64,000 bases of DNA from Dermatophagoides farinae (taxonomy: Eukaryota > Arthropoda > Arachnida > Sarcoptiformes > Pyroglyphidae). The position numbers and the translations under genes were made by a program. Every line of letters starts with the position of its first letter. Position 1 is the first letter of the stretch. The notes beneath the pieces were generated by a model. The model saw only the letters and a list, made by a program, of their open reading frames with translations, had not been told where the DNA came from and did not search any database. The DNA is taken from the NCBI RefSeq assembly GCF_024713945.1, contig NC_134679.1:811001-875000 (forward strand), written 5' to 3'. Of this stretch, positions 12,055 through 26,577 are shown one piece after another.

Positions 12055-14654
12055 ATTTTCAAGTTTTTTTTTCTGTCAATGAATGAATCAATCAATCAAT
12101 ACATTGTAGGTCGTATTAAAGTGGAAATACCACAACCATATCATCATCATCATCATCATCATTATCGGCAGCAGCAGCAAATGCAAATTGAATAAAGGAA
12201 ATGAATGACAATGTCGTTGATGAATAAATTTCCATTGAATTTTTGTTTTGTTTTTTATTTTCATTGTTGTACACAATGTATATTTTGATAATTGAAATAT
12301 TTTGTCGTAAAACAAACAAATAAACAAACGAACATGAAACATTTGATAATTGACGTTTATGTTTATGAGATCCGTTGTTTATATGACGTTTATGAGTGAG
12401 GATTTTTTTTTGTTATGCAAATCCGGTATGTATGAAAAATATCATCAATCGAAATAAATCAGGCCGATTTATATCCATTTTGATTTCATTCATTTGTTGA
12501 TTATTTAGCACGTTTAATCGATGATGGTTCATCATTTTTTTCGACTGGATGATGATGACTTTTTCTTCAGATTGATTATTTGTAATCATCATTTTATTTT
12601 ATTGTTTTTTGGTGGTTGAAACAATTATTGTAAAAAAAAAAATAAATAATCGATTAAACGTGCATCACTCACACACACACACAAACAATCACGTGATCAT
12701 GCAGACAGCTCAAAAAAAAAAATTCAAACACTTGATATTTCTATGCTTCTTCTACAATAATGAAATTCTTTTCAACAATTTTATATGCCTCTACTTATTG
12801 ACAGCTGAGCTGATCTGTTTACGCATATGCCGAAATAACATTGTTAACCAACACATTTCTATGCTTTTACTTTGATGCACTTTGGTTGTGTGTGTATTGT
12901 AATATAAAAAAGAAAGGGCGAAAAAATTTTCCTCCCAACATATGCCATTCCTGTTGAAATGAATAAAGAAAAAAGAAGAAGTAGACGACAACAACGACGA
13001 CGAAAAAAATGAGCAAGCTTGGTCATACCACACACACACACACACACACTCACACAATAATAATTCTATACTGCCCAAATCGGCTATATTCGAATCATCA
13101 TCATCATCATTTCTAATCATCGTCGTCGTCATCGGGTCCAACCTTTATTTTTTTTTTCGTCAATTTTTTTTCTGGAAAAATGTATAGACCCCCTATTTAC
13201 TCTCATTCCATTCGAATGATGATAATTTGAGAATGAGAATGAATTTTAAAATCCAAATGAACTCGATTTCATATTTGTCATTGTGTTGTTGTTGTTGTTA
13301 ATGATGATGATGATGATGTTTCAGAAAGACTTTTCATCAAATAGATCTCATTTTTTTTCATTGCTTTCCAATCTTCTTTTTCATCATTGTTTGTTGATTT
13401 TTTTTATTTTATTTATTCATGTCTCTGTGTGCATTTTGTTTATTTGTTGCACATGATCATCAATGACACATCTTCGATTATGATCCATAATGATCTATAT
13501 ATGACAATGAATGGTATGTATATCAATTTTTTGTTTGCTTGTTGTTGTTGTTTTTTTTGCTGTCATGTGTCGTGTGTGTTTGGTTGTTGATAATCAACGA
13601 GGGTATGATGATGATGATGATTTACTTCATTAACTTTTTTTCAAACGTTTGTTCAACGTCAGAACGAACCGAAACAATATTTGCATTTGTGTGTGTGTAG
13701 AAAAGAAAACATATCTAAATCGGCTGTGTTTTTGTTTTTCGTGGAATTCTTTTTTATTTTTTTTTTCAGATTTCAAAACAACCACACCAATCGTGTTTCA
13801 AGTTACATATACTGCATATCATTGTTGTATATATGAAGAAGATTTCAATGATAAATCTAATGCGCTGATATGGTAAATTCAATTTAATCAATTTTTTTGT
13901 TGTTGTTGTTGTTGACAAAAAGAGATATTTTTCATTGTATATGTTGATTTTATTTGCTCACTTAGTGATTCATTCATTCATCATCATCATATGTAACTGC
14001 TGTGTGTGAGCCATATGAATTTAATTAGTTCCAATTTTGTCCGTCTCTGTGTGTGTGTGTATGTGAATTTTGTTTTGTTTCTTTTGAATTTTATTTCTAT
14101 ATATTCAAATAATCTAATTGTGTTTTTGTTTTATTTTCATCAGATTCTCTGTGCTGAATGACCGCTGACAAACAATCACTGCAACAGAAAAGAAAATCTA
14201 TGGTTTCGATTTTATTCGTATCGTTCGATGGATGACAAATCATCATTTTTTTCTGTTCATTGAATGATAATTTCTGGTGAATCATTCTTATTCAACTTAA
14301 AAATGGCTTTTTTCTGTCAATCTGATTAATTATCACCATCATCATCATCATAATGTGAATGACATTTAAGAGTATTTTTGACAAATGAAAAATTCTTTGC
14401 ATTGTTTATTATCAACAACAACGATGATGATGATGATGATGATTTTGTTTCCGTCGTCTATTTATTGTCGAATGAATTTCAATATTTCACACGATTACCA
14501 CCATATATACAATACACAGGAAGAATGATTCATTCGATTACCAAATAATTTGTTTGATTATTTTTTGAATTGAAAAAAAAGTTTCCCTTTTTTGTGATAT
14601 AATATAATTTTTTTTAAATTCATCATCGTGACATAACACGTGAATAGAAAAAAA
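12055..14654. other. Region between sushi gene and Abl; no firm gene
   Basis: Divergent promoter interval: the sushi gene reads left, Abl reads right. It contains GAT/CAT blocks (12140-12165, 13097-13111, 14422-14442), AC/GT runs (12671-12683, 13029-13050) and a repeated GACGTTTATG (near 12351 and 12383). One plausible untranslated or coding exon is discussed separately (13770-13872). Abl 5' UTR presumably lies in the right-hand part. Confidence 0.6.
13770..13872 (+). other. Candidate unassigned exon upstream of Abl
   Basis: A 103-nt block preceded by a long T-rich tract ending CAG (13767-13769) and followed by the donor-like GGTAAAT (GT at 13873). One frame is open across it (KTTTPIVFQVTYTAYHCC...), and the block is less repetitive than its surroundings. 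It could be a 5' UTR exon of Abl, an exon of another gene, or chance. I do not recognise the peptide. Confidence 0.25.
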
Positions 14655-17600
14655 ATGGGAGCACAAGGATCGAAAAATGAACCAAGCCATTCTCATCATC
14701 ATCCACATCATGCTCATCAATCACATGATCATCATCATCATCAGATATTTCTTCAATCGCAACAACAACCATTGTTTCATCATCATCATCATCATAATCA
14801 TCCAGGGCTTTTATTACAACAATCTCAACAACAAATTAGTCCTAATCAATTACAACAACAATTACAATTACAGCAATCAAATTTTCTTTCTGATCCACAA
14901 CAGCAACAACAACAACAATTAATTATATCGGGACAATTTGTTGCCGGTGTTTTACCATCATCATCTGTTAATAATAATGGTATTATTATTGGTGGCAACG
15001 TTGGTGGTATATCACCATCACATCATTCATCATCAACAGCAACAACATCATCATCTAGTCCATTTACAGTGACAACATCAACATCATTCACGCCACAACA
15101 ACAACAAAATCTATTAGGTCATCTTGATTCAATACAATCACAATTGGCTGCTGTACATCAGAATAATAATAATAATAATAATAATAATCAGAACTGCCAT
15201 CAAACAAATCATCAACAACGATCTTCGATTGCACAGAAATCATCAAATTCAAATCATCATCATCATCATAAATCACGGCATCAACAACAACAGCAACAGC
15301 AGCAATTATTTGCATTTGATCCAACAAACGGTAAGTAATAAAATATTGAAAAAATTCACAAAAGATTTTTTTTTCTATTTTAAAATTCAGGTCACTAGTG
15401 TATGTTTTGCATGATAATTGATGTTGAAAGGAGTTGATTACAAGTGGATCATTTTCAGTGAATTTTTTTTCACTTAATTGTCATTGCATGTAAAACAGCA
15501 ACGAAAAAAAAATTCATTAAAAAGACTTGTGAGCTGGAAAAAAAAAAGAAAATGGACCACCGAATTTTTTGAATATAAAATGTCATTATGTCAACCATTT
15601 TACGATGTAATGATAATAATAATGACCTGAAAACCAAGCAACCATTATGATGATGATGTGATCTATGAACTTGGGCGATATAAACATACCGGTTACAACA
15701 TATATACAAAATATAATCGGAATGTTTTTTTTGAACAATGAATGCATGTTTTTTTTTATTTCTTGATTGTTATCATTATATTTCCATCATCATCAACAAC
15801 AACAACAACAACATGTATTTAGGTTTCACACATTTATATAGTAATCATATTATCATCATTTACAGACACATCAACAAGTATATGAATTTATGTAAAAAAT
15901 CAAGATGATGATAAAAAAAAAAATTTTTTTTCTTCTTTTTTTGCATGAATTCAAATGAAGATGCACTATTTAATTTTTTTTTTTTTTTTTTGATCAATGG
16001 AATTTTATACTTTAATTTATACGATTGTATGTATTTGCTTCGACTCTTTGTGTTTTGTTTGTATGAAACTTTGTGCTTAGGTCAAAAAAGAAATTAATCG
16101 ATTTTTTTCGGGTTCAAATTTTTCATTTTATTTTTCTCTCGAAATGAGAAAAGCCCTCTATGCCATTGCTCATTTTCTATAGCCGATAAACAACCACAAC
16201 AACAACGACAAAAAAAATCCATCCATTGAAATGAAAAAAAGGGTAAAATCCTTTAATTTTGATTCAAGAGAAAAAATATATTTTTTTCTTTCATACAACT
16301 GAAAAAAATTGATGTCATCGACGATGTCCGATGATGATGATGATGAGAAAAATTCATCAAAATTTTTATGAATAGAATGAATGAATGAATAAATGGTCAA
16401 ATCTCTATGTGGATGTCCAGTCCTGCATTTCCCCAGACAATTTTTTTTTTTTTTTTGATTGATTGCCTGTGTTCCGCATGATGATGATGATTGTGATGGT
16501 TGGTTGGTCGGTTGGTCAGTCGATTGTATATAATGATCAAAAAAAGATTATCCATGTAGTATGAAGATCATTGTATGGTAATTGTTTGTAAAAAAAAAAT
16601 GTATTTTTTTTCGTCAATCAATGCCGAATTTGAAATAAAATTTTTTTTTATCCATTTAAATGTAGTGGCCTTGGTATTCTGTTACAATTTTTTTTTTGGA
16701 AAAACCGACTCTCCCTCTCTGATTCTTGTTTTTTTCTTACCACATTGCAAATCTAATGCTAATCTTGATTTTAATCAAATCAAGAAATTTTACCGTGGTA
16801 ATATATATACCTCTTTACATTGGTTTGTCGTGTGTGTGCTTGTGCATGTGTCCCACTTTAATAATAAATCACTTGATGATTGGTTTTGGCTGGTTGGAAT
16901 GGTTGTATACCAGAAAAAAATATTTTTCTTCCATTTCTCTGAATTCATGTCCAAAATAAAGATGACTTATCTATCTCTTTTTTTTCCCCCTGTTTTTCTG
17001 ATGATTTCATATTACATTGATATGATATGACATCCATCCATGATGGATACACCTGTCTATCTGTCTGTCTACCTGTGTGTCGGCATGTGTTTGTTGTGTT
17101 CATTATGAAAATAAGATAGATTAGTTCTCATAGTGTGGCATACTTGTCATATTATTATTATTATTATTACCATCATGTAAATAGAAACGGGTAAAATGTT
17201 CTTTTTTGGTATGCGAAAAAAAAATGAAAAACATTTTTATGATGTATCCGGGTCGTTGTCATCATCATAATTTGAATGTGTGTGTGTGTTTATCATATCA
17301 ACATAATGTGATGGTGATAATCAAATTTCAATTAACATTCATTGGAATTTTTATTTATTCTAATCTATATATGTGTCGATAATGATGATGGTGGTGGCCA
17401 GGTTTTTTTTTTATTTATTGAAAAAAATTTTTTAAAATGCACTCATTTGGTCATTGGTATGCATGACCGTGATTTTTCATCGTTGTTGTTTGTTGGTTGG
17501 TTGGTTGGTTGGCTTCCGTGTTTATGTTACAATTTCATAATATATCCATGATAATCATAAATGATGATAATGATGATGTTTGGTTGGATTTTTTTTCATT

Positions 17601-20600
17601 TTCTTTTAGTGTCGCCTGATTCAAACAACAACAACAACAACAAAAAACGAACACGATAGGGTTCGATGAACTTTATGTTCGTTTTTTTCTGGATCATTGT
17701 TGCTGTTTTGGTTGCTGTTTGGATTTTCTAGTTTTAACCATTTGTTTTTTTTCTATTGTTTTAAATTTAGACACACTTTCTGGATTTCCTTTTTTTTGTT
17801 TGTTTCACCAAACAGAAAACAAAAGGTGTATATAACATTTTCACTGATGAAAAACTTTTTTTTTTGTTCTTCTCTATAGCATTATAATTGTGTTTCATAA
17901 CCGGACATATGAATAATTTGTCACCATTTTTCAAGATCATATGAAATAAAATCTATGGTTCAATGATTTTTTTTTCTATTTTGGGTTTTGTTTTGGTTTG
18001 GTTTCAACTTACACACACACACACAGCAAACACCCAGGAGATTTCATTTTTATTTTAGCGCCCAATTTTTTTTTTTTTTTTTTTGGTTTTTGTGGTTTTT
18101 TCTTTCATTTTTCTTTTTGATAATGATGATAATTATTTTTATATATTTATAGTGTAGAAATCCATTCAACAAATTGCATTTTTCATATATAATATGATTA
18201 AAAGTTTAAAACTAGCTTTTTCTCCTGATTGTGATGATCGAAATCAATCATCAATATTAATGGGGTCATTTTTCATCATCATCAACTACATTAATAACAA
18301 CAATAAATTGCAATCGATGATGAAATATTGATGGTAAAAGCAACCATAAAAAAAATTACAAAACACACATACACACGCACATAATAATTCCATTGAATCG
18401 GATTTAAATTTCTTAATCAGATCAACAGATTAGCTTTGTATGTAAATTGTGAGGAAATTATCATCACAAATAATCAATAATTAATAACATGATTCATTCA
18501 TGATCTTAATTCCATTGAATTCTTGTATTAGTTTTTCTTATTCTATTGGATTAATTGAAACAAACTTTTTTTCGACAATAATAATAAAACATTTAATTTG
18601 ACATTTGATCTTTTTTTTTGCTAGAATTTTTTTTTTGTTTGCCAAATCAAAAATCGATTCATCACAATCTTTGTGTGTGTGTATAAGTGAATGGTAGAAT
18701 TATATAAACTTTTTTTCTGCTGACGTAAATAGAAAACCTTAGACAACACAATAGAGTGATTGGAATCTTTTTTTTTTGTTTTGTTTGATAACAGTGTCAA
18801 TTACTTGAATGATTGATCATTTTGTTTTCACCAGCAAAGAAGAAAATCGAGAAAAAAACCACTCTACATTATGATCATAAAGAAACAAAAATCTAAATCT
18901 AATCTAATGTTTTTATTTTGTTTTGATCTTGTTTTTTTTCCATCTCATTCGAATAGAGCAATCATTTTTATCATCACGCCCACTACCTGAAGTGCCACAA
19001 CAACAACAGCAACAACAACAACATCATCATCAACATCAACAAAGTCTAGATTCAAATAATAGCCAAGATAATGATTGTTGTCTATTTGAACAACAACAAC
19101 ACAATCGTTTTGGTCTTTCTATTTCACAAGAAAATCTTCTTCAACTTGATCAACAACAACAGCAGCAACAACAACCACTACAGAATGGTCAAATGTTTGT
19201 TGCTCTTTATGATTTTCAAAGTGGTGGTGAGAATCAGCTTTCATTTCGTAAAGGTTTGTTGTTGTTTTCGTTTGAAGATATTAAATTTGATTAATTGTTT
19301 CTCGTTTATAATTCCAATAAATAATTCATAATTTTTTCTTTGCCTTTTTTTATTGTTTTTTTAGGCGATCAAATGAAGATTGTTTCGTGTAATCAAAGTG
19401 GTCAATGGTGTGAAGCAATCTCATTTAATAATCAAGTTGGTTGGATACCACAAGCGTATATAACTCCCATATGTTTAGATCAACATAAATGGTATCATGG
19501 AAATATATCGCGTTCGGATGCCGAACAATTATTATCATGTGGTATTAATGGATCATTTCTGGTACGAGAATCAGAATCATCGCCAGGTCAACGAACCATT
19601 TCCTTACGATATGATGGCCGTGTATATCATTATCATATTAAACAGGATCAAGATCTTCGTTATTATGTTAGGCCTGAATGTAAATTCAATACAATCGCCG
19701 AATTGGTTCATCATCACTCGAATCAACAAGATGGATTGATCACGATGTTATTATATCCAGCTACTAAACATTCATCGGGCTATTGGTCAACAATGAATGA
19801 AAATGCCGATGAATGGGAAATCAATCGTACGGATATTATTATGAAACAAAAACTTGGTGGTGGTCAATACGGTGATGTTTATGAAGCTAGATGGCGTAAA
19901 TATAATATGACAGTAGCAGTGAAAACATTAAAAGAAGATACAATGGCCGTAAAAGATTTCCTAGAAGAAGCATCAATCATGAAAGAAATGCGTCATCCAA
20001 ATCTAGTTCAATTGATAGGCGTTTGTACATTGGAACCACCATTTTATATTATTACAGAATTTATGCCATATGGAAATCTTCTTGATTATCTTCGTAATAA
20101 TGATCGTGAACAAATGTCGGCAGTGATTTTATTATATTTCGCCACTCAAATAGCCAATGGAATGTCATATTTAGAATCTAGAAATTTTATTCATCGTGAT
20201 TTAGCTGCTCGAAATTGTTTGGTTGGTGAAGATTTTCAGGTAAAAGTTGCCGATTTTGGTCTTGCTCGATTAATGGGTGATGATACATATACGGCTCGTG
20301 CTGGTGCCAAATTTCCAATCAAATGGACAGCACCAGAAGGATTGGCTTATAATAAATTTACTACAAAAAGTGATGTATGGGCATTTGGCGTTCTCCTTTG
20401 GGAAATTGCCACTTATGGTATGGCACCATATCCTGGAATCGAATTGAGTGATGTGTATCATAAACTTGAAAATGGCTATCGAATGCAATGCCCAGATGGT
20501 TGTCCACAGCCAATTTATGATCTCATGAAAAAATGTTGGAATTGGGAACCAACACAACGCCCCACTTTTGATTATTTATATCGTACATTATTTACAATGT

Positions 20601-23600
20601 ATCAAACATGTGCCAGTGGTTATTCATTGGAAGAATTTATCTCGTCCGATCAATTTGCTGATCCACAACAACAACAATTATTAAACAATGATGGTAGCTC
20701 TACAAGCGGTTTTTCCTCTAGCTGTGGTACTGGAACTTCTAATTTAGTCAATATTGTAACGAATCCAGAGCAAACATCACCAAGTCAAACACAAGTTCCA
20801 TATAAAAAACTTTCAGGAAGCTCACCAAATATTGCTGGTCATTTATCCATAGTATCGTCTACTGGCAATAATATTGTTGATGATAATCCATCATCATCAT
20901 CTCGTGATCCAATATGGCCTTCGAGCTTTTGTCCAACAACCAACAACAACAACAACAATGCATCGAGTAAAACAACAACCAAAGTAAATATGCGACAACG
21001 TAATAACCATAACGAACAACAACAACAACAACAGCCACGAATGCATCCAAATTTGCTCAAAGTAAAACAGGCACCTACACCACCAAAACGAACAAGTTCA
21101 TTTCGTGATTCTACATATCAGGATAAACAACCAGGTAAATAGAACTGAAAAAATCAATGTATCAATTTCATTATTAATTGTCCGTTATTTAATTTTTGTT
21201 TATAGGTGATGAAGATATATTAAAAGGTGCTGAACAAACAATGAATGATATTGAAAAAGTTTTTGAAAATCTTAGCTCAATTGAAAAAACTATGGCCGAT
21301 TTTGCTGCCCAACAATCGGTTCAACTTGATGATAATAGTTCTACGACATATATGTACAATTCAGATACGGATCAACAACAACGTAATTATAATTCAACAA
21401 ATACAATATCATCAACATCCTCAACACGTTCTAGTTTGAATAATAATGCTCAATTAACAACGAATAAAAATACAATTCAACAACAACAAATGATGATATC
21501 GAATACGAAATCAAAATCAACACGAACAAAATCTAGTTCGAAAAATAAGAATAGTAAATTGAATTTTGATCGTCATCTAGCGGCTATTGATCCATATGAA
21601 CAAGAACAACAGCATCATCAACAGCAGCAGCAAATGATTAATTCAAAATCAAATAAAAAATCCGATTTGGATGTGAAACGTGCCATTAATCGTTATGGAA
21701 CAATACCAAAAGGTACACAGATTAATGCCTATCTGGATTCTTTACGGCCACAAAATGAAATGTTGGATACAAATTTTCAAAGCAATACTGACAATTTCAT
21801 CATCAATAGTCCAACATCATCGACAGTAGATTGCCTGAATCTAGATATTCATCATATTCGTGATTCTTCGGATAATATTCTTACATTACAACATGCATCA
21901 GCTGCAATTAAATCACCACAACAAAATTATCCAAAAATTACTACATTTTCTAAAGATGCAAATAATAGTGTATCGATATTGGAAGACATTTCCAATAATA
22001 GTAACAGCAATCAATCGACAGTTTCTAAACCAAATCATCAGCATTTTAATTTTACTCGTCAAAAATCTGATTTAACACATTCGAAAACAATTGAAAATGT
22101 TAATTTTAATTTTAAAAGCTCAAAAGCAAGACAATTACGAAATGGAAACAAAAATCATCTGCAATTATTGAAATCGGTTGCATCGCCTAGATTGCCATTA
22201 AAATCATCTGCTAATTCTGATCAAATTGATTGTGGAAATGTTGATGATTTAACGATGCCCGTGTTTCATCAGATCACCCCACTACCGCCACCGCCAGCAA
22301 TCGATGATGACCTCAAATCACCTAGTAATCCTACTCCGAAAATTCTAAGTAAAAGTGAATCATTTGATTTCGTTTCATTTAAACCATCTATGAATCCTAT
22401 AGATCCATTGAATAATTTAATGACTTTAGATGAAATTATCAACCCTGAAGATTTTCCACCACCACCATCGACATCGGATCTCAATAGTGGTGACTTTAAT
22501 AATAATGATGATGATGATGATGAAAACATTTCCGAATCACAAACACAAAATGAAAAACAAAACACAAAAGTGACAAAGAAATCATCAAAAGATAAATCAT
22601 CATCAATTAATAAACAACAAAATTCACCAAAAGATGGTCGTTCAACATTGAACAAAATGACAACCAAACGTTCGAATGATACAACTACATTATCGAAAAT
22701 TCCTATTCAAAATTCCGCATTCATAAATGAACTAAACGAAAGTTTTCGTTTGAAAACACAAAAATCGACAAATCAGAATAATAAGGACCAAACTACTACT
22801 ACTACTACTGCCAAAGTGGCTAACACAACAAAAACTGCATCATTCCTGTTTAAACGAAGCTCAAAACCGGAACCAAGTTGTCCGGCACCGGCCATTCCTA
22901 TATTTTCAAATTTTTCACAATCAAAATTTTATACGAAAAATTCGACCAATAATAATGATTCAGCTATGGATGTAAATAATTCCAATGTAGCAGCAGCAGC
23001 AGCCGTTGATGCTGAATATGTAACACCAGTGTTGAAAAAAGTTCCATTAAAACCATTTCAATCGATACGACAACAACAAGAATCAACAACAAATGAAGAA
23101 AATCATCATCACCAGACAACATCAACGGCTACTAAGCCAAAATCAAAAGCATCAAAATTGGCATTGTTTTTTAATAGCGGTTCAAATGCAAAAAATCAAA
23201 AACATTTATCAAAACCAAGCGAAGAACAAAAAACGAAATCTGATAAAACCATAAATGATAATAATAACTTGGATATAATGGATCCATCATCATCAATGAT
23301 GAGTAAATCGATAATTTCACAATCCGGTTATGATGCCGATGATGATGATGAGATAACCAAACGTCATAGTGGTGTTTCAAATTATAAAAAATTCTGGGAA
23401 AATCATTCATCTATCACTGCTACAAATAATAATAATAATAATAATACTGGTGGTGAAACATCAGATTCGGGTATTGGTTCAATTTCTAAAAGTAATGATT
23501 CAGTAATATCATCATCAAGTTCAATAAATTCATCTACAGTAACTGTATCGATTCAATCTAAAACCAATAAAAATTCATCATCCAATACAGCTATGTCTAG

Positions 23601-24377
23601 TCCTAAATTGAATACACGTGGCAATTCAAAATTGATAAATAATAATAAAGCAATTTCCGCAAATATGCCAGATCAAACAAAAAGTTTATTAATGGCTGGA
23701 AAATCTCAGTAAGTAACTTATTGATTTTAATTTTTATTGAAATTTATTTGTTTTTTCTCTTCCGACAAAAAAATAGAATCCCAACACGAAAATCATTGAT
23801 GAAAAATTCTAATGACTCATCCAACAACAACAACAACAAAATGGCCAACAATTTTAATGTTGTATTGAAACCTGTATCAGATTCTACCAATACAGCCAAA
23901 TTAAAAAAATCTTTAGCATCAGAATCGATTGGTAATAATAATAATGATGATGATTCCACTATGATTGGTTCAAATCGTGAATCAATAATTGAATGTTCAA
24001 AACAGATTGAATTGATGCTTGATGAACAACTAAAACAGAATAATAACCAACATACGATGGGAAAAAATTTAAATGTCGATAATACAATTAATGCTGACAC
24101 GACATCATTATCCAATATAAGTCCATCAAGAATGTCCAATAATTTAAAACGTGTATGCGATATAGTTCTTGTATTTCGTAAATCATGTTTATCATATGCT
24201 GAACATTCATTAATGCCACAACAAAGATTTCGTTTTCGTGAATTATTAACTAAATTGGAAAAAAGTAATGAATCATTACGTGGTATTGGTGGCGGTGGTA
24301 TCAATGAAAATTCATTAGAACAATTAAATGAATTACAATCGAATCTACGAGATATTGTTGTTTTTGTTCAAAAATAA
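14655..24377 (+). CDS. Abl: Abl non-receptor tyrosine kinase
   Basis: Cytoplasmic tyrosine kinase linking receptors to actin in axon guidance and epithelia. Exons 14655-15330, 18957-19253, 19365-21134, 21206-23708 and 23777-24377 total 5847 nt = 1948 aa. Start chosen at MGAQGSK, matching the myristoylated Abl N-terminus (Gly2), rather than the in-frame ATG five codons upstream. Domains: Gln/His/Asn-rich N-terminus (1-300), SH3 (about 305-360, ALYDF), SH2 (367-456, FLVRES), kinase (about 478-730) with glycine loop GGGQYG (489-494), catalytic Lys511 in VAVK, gatekeeper Thr555, HRDLAARN (601-608), DFG (621-623) and activation Tyr633. All catalytic residues are present. A long disordered tail with proline clusters (PLPPPPA, FPPPPS) follows, and the last exon ends in a helical F-actin-binding domain (about 1860-1948). 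Intron 1 is 3.6 kb, the others 67-111 nt. The tail is longer than the family norm because of homopolymeric runs. Confidence 0.97.
15331..18956 (+). other. Abl intron 1 (3.6 kb)
   Basis: Bounded by GTAAGT (15331) and TAG (18954-18956); phase 1 on both sides. Holds microsatellites (CAA near 15798-15812, GATGAT near 16330-16345, GTTG near 16498-16518) and T tracts. It separates the N-terminal leader exon from the SH3-proximal exon, the place where Abl genes of other animals have alternative first exons. No second leader exon was recognised. Confidence 0.85.
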
Positions 24378-24943
24378 TTAATTGATTGATTTTCCACCTT
24401 GAAAAAAAAGTAAAAAAAAAACCGCAAACAGCCACACAACATGATTTGATAAAACAATGACAAGTGCCAAAATGTGATTCAGACCAAAATTTTCTCAAAT
24501 TCTCAACCATCAATAATCTTGTCATTCATTAATTTTTTTTTTTACTAAATTGATTCCAGTTTGAATCACATTCTTTTTCTTTTATATAAATCGCCATTAT
24601 ACTCAAAACAAAACAAAAAATCAATTTACACACACACAGACTCACCGATAATAATGATATGATATAAATGCTGATCCGACCATATAGACTCTGTTGTTGT
24701 CATACTTGAATTTCTAGTCCATTTTATCGATCGATTCAATTTAAAGTAAAAAACACAAAACGAAAAAAAAAATTTTTTTTCTTTTTTAGCAAATTTCCCA
24801 TTCATCGATTGTGTTTCTTTTCTGTAACAAATATTTTTCTAATTCAATGTAATGCTTTTGATGATCGACAATTGATTATAATTAAAACTTGATTTTTTTT
24901 CGTTCGCCCTTGATTTTGAATGTATTAAACGAAAAAAAAAAAA

Positions 24944-24949
24944 AATAAA
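24944..24949 (+). terminator. Possible poly(A) signal of Abl
   Basis: AATAAA within an A-rich tract, about 570 nt after the Abl stop. The tract is low complexity, so the call is weak. Confidence 0.3.
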
Positions 24950-24969
24950 AAAAAAATGAATTTTTCTCA

Positions 24970-24975
24970 TTTATT
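24970..24975 (-). terminator. Possible poly(A) signal of hydrolase copy A
   Basis: AATAAA on the minus strand about 105 nt past the stop at 25080. It faces the Abl signal at 24944, so the two genes end convergently within a short interval. Confidence 0.4.
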
Positions 24976-25079
24976 CTCGATTGATTGATTTGTTTGTGTT
25001 TAATTTTCTGCATTTGAATAATTAGTTAGATATTCTATCTATGAATGTGAATACACAAAGATCTTTTTGATGATAAATT

Positions 25080-25944
25080 TCAATTGTTATTATCGAGTAG
25101 AAAATTTTCTACCGTTTGTTTGAATTTAATTGATTCAACATGATGAAGATTATGACCACAATTTGGAAAACGAATCAAACGACTATTCGGTACATTAGCG
25201 GCAACATGTTCAGCTTGTTTTAATTCAATAAAAAAATCACGATCACCATGTAATACTAATGTTGGACATTGAATTTTTCGTAAACCATCTTGTACTGGTC
25301 CTAAAAGACCTTGTGGATAATAACGGCCATAATTTTCGATGGCCAAATCAATATGTCGTTGCCAAAGATCTTCTACACGATCAATATCATCGCCATATGC
25401 TTGTTCATATTTACGCAATAATTCTATATCCCAATTTTGAATGTCACGTGACCACATAATATTTTTCGATGCTGAATCCGTATGGAATGTCATTAATCCT
25501 TGTACAATCGACGATCGTATACGAGATCCACCAAATTTTCTTGCCATAATAATAGCAACTTTTGAACCTTCTGACCATCCATAAACTGAATATTCATTGT
25601 AGCCAAGTTTCTATAGAAACAAATTAAATCACTAATGTGGCAATCTAATGATATTTTGCTAATTCACAAACCTTCATCAATTCATCACAACGATCAGCAT
25701 CATCATGAAGAACATTTGGTCCAATTGGCCGTTCGGGTGGTATTGAACGGCCCCAGCCAGGTAATTCAACACAAATGAATGTAAAACGTTCAAAATCTAA
25801 GCATCCAGAATGTTTTGGATTAAATTGAATATCGAAATCACTTTTGGCCGTACCAATAGCGCCCGGTATAACTAGCACGGCAATTGGACCATGACCAAAT
25901 TTTTCAAAACAAATATTAAATTCACCAATCTTTATGAAATTCAT
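25080..25944 (-). CDS. BPHL: Valacyclovirase/BPHL-like alpha/beta hydrolase, copy A (Ser nucleophile)
   Basis: Serine hydrolase of the biphenyl-hydrolase-like family; members cleave amino-acid esters or homocysteine thiolactone, but the substrate here is unknown. Exons 25944-25672 and 25610-25080 (61-nt intron, donor GTTTGT, acceptor TAG) give 267 aa. The fold starts with NICFEKFGHG and VIPGAIG (oxyanion strand), then LPGWGRS. The nucleophile elbow is GWSEGS with Ser104, just after the splice site. Acid Asp216 lies in HGDRDFF and His244 in NCGH, so the triad is complete. The human enzyme is longer by an N-terminal targeting region that is absent here, so a cytosolic protein is likely. First of three tandem copies on this strand with an identical intron position; this is the only one with the standard triad. 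Confidence 0.9.
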
Positions 25945-26577
25945 CGTTGTCGTCTTGTCAATTCAATACAGATAAGTGTTTTTCAAACAAAATTACAAAT
26001 GAAAATGGAATTTTCAATCTTAAAATTCTTTATATAAAAAACATTCAACGTCAACAAAATCGATCGACAGACCGATACTGATGATGATGGCAACAACAGT
26101 GATTAACGGTAATAGCACTGTCAATGTTGTTGTTGTGTTCAAATCAAATCAAATCAAAAACCTATAGGTATGGTTTTTTATCCTTATTTTTTTTTGTTTT
26201 TCACCATTATAATTACTCTTTTTCTTTTATCCTTATTTTGCCATCTAGAAAGATATTTTTTTTTTCTTTTTTTTCATTTACTTGTTTTGAACGAACACGA
26301 AGAAATTATAATCATAATCGGTATATACACTTGTGTATCACCTTTATCATCATAATCATGTCAAACGAGTTTTTTCTTTTTCCTTCTTCAAGTTCTCTCT
26401 CTCTCTCTCTCGCCAGTTGATTGCTTTTCATCAAATTTTTTTTCTGAAATTTCAAAAATAAAAGAGACTGTTGATTTTTATTTTCCAATGTACCAGTTTT
26501 TGATATTTATTTCCATTCGGCAACAAGTTTTAATCGTCTGTTAAAATCGATCAAATAATCATTTTATCATGAATCAA
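25945..26577. other. Spacer between hydrolase copies A and B
   Basis: 633 bp containing the promoter of copy A and the 3' end of copy B. A TC run near 26395-26411 and T-rich tracts are seen; no further gene. Confidence 0.6.
26506..26511 (-). terminator. Poly(A) signal of hydrolase copy B
   Basis: AATAAA on the minus strand about 67 nt past the stop of copy B at 26578. Confidence 0.45.

Noticed and set aside
23744-24304. 186-codon open frame on the minus strand opposite the last Abl exon
   Set aside because: Mirror of a Ser/Asn-rich coding exon; no domain, and the plus-strand frame carries the conserved F-actin-binding domain.
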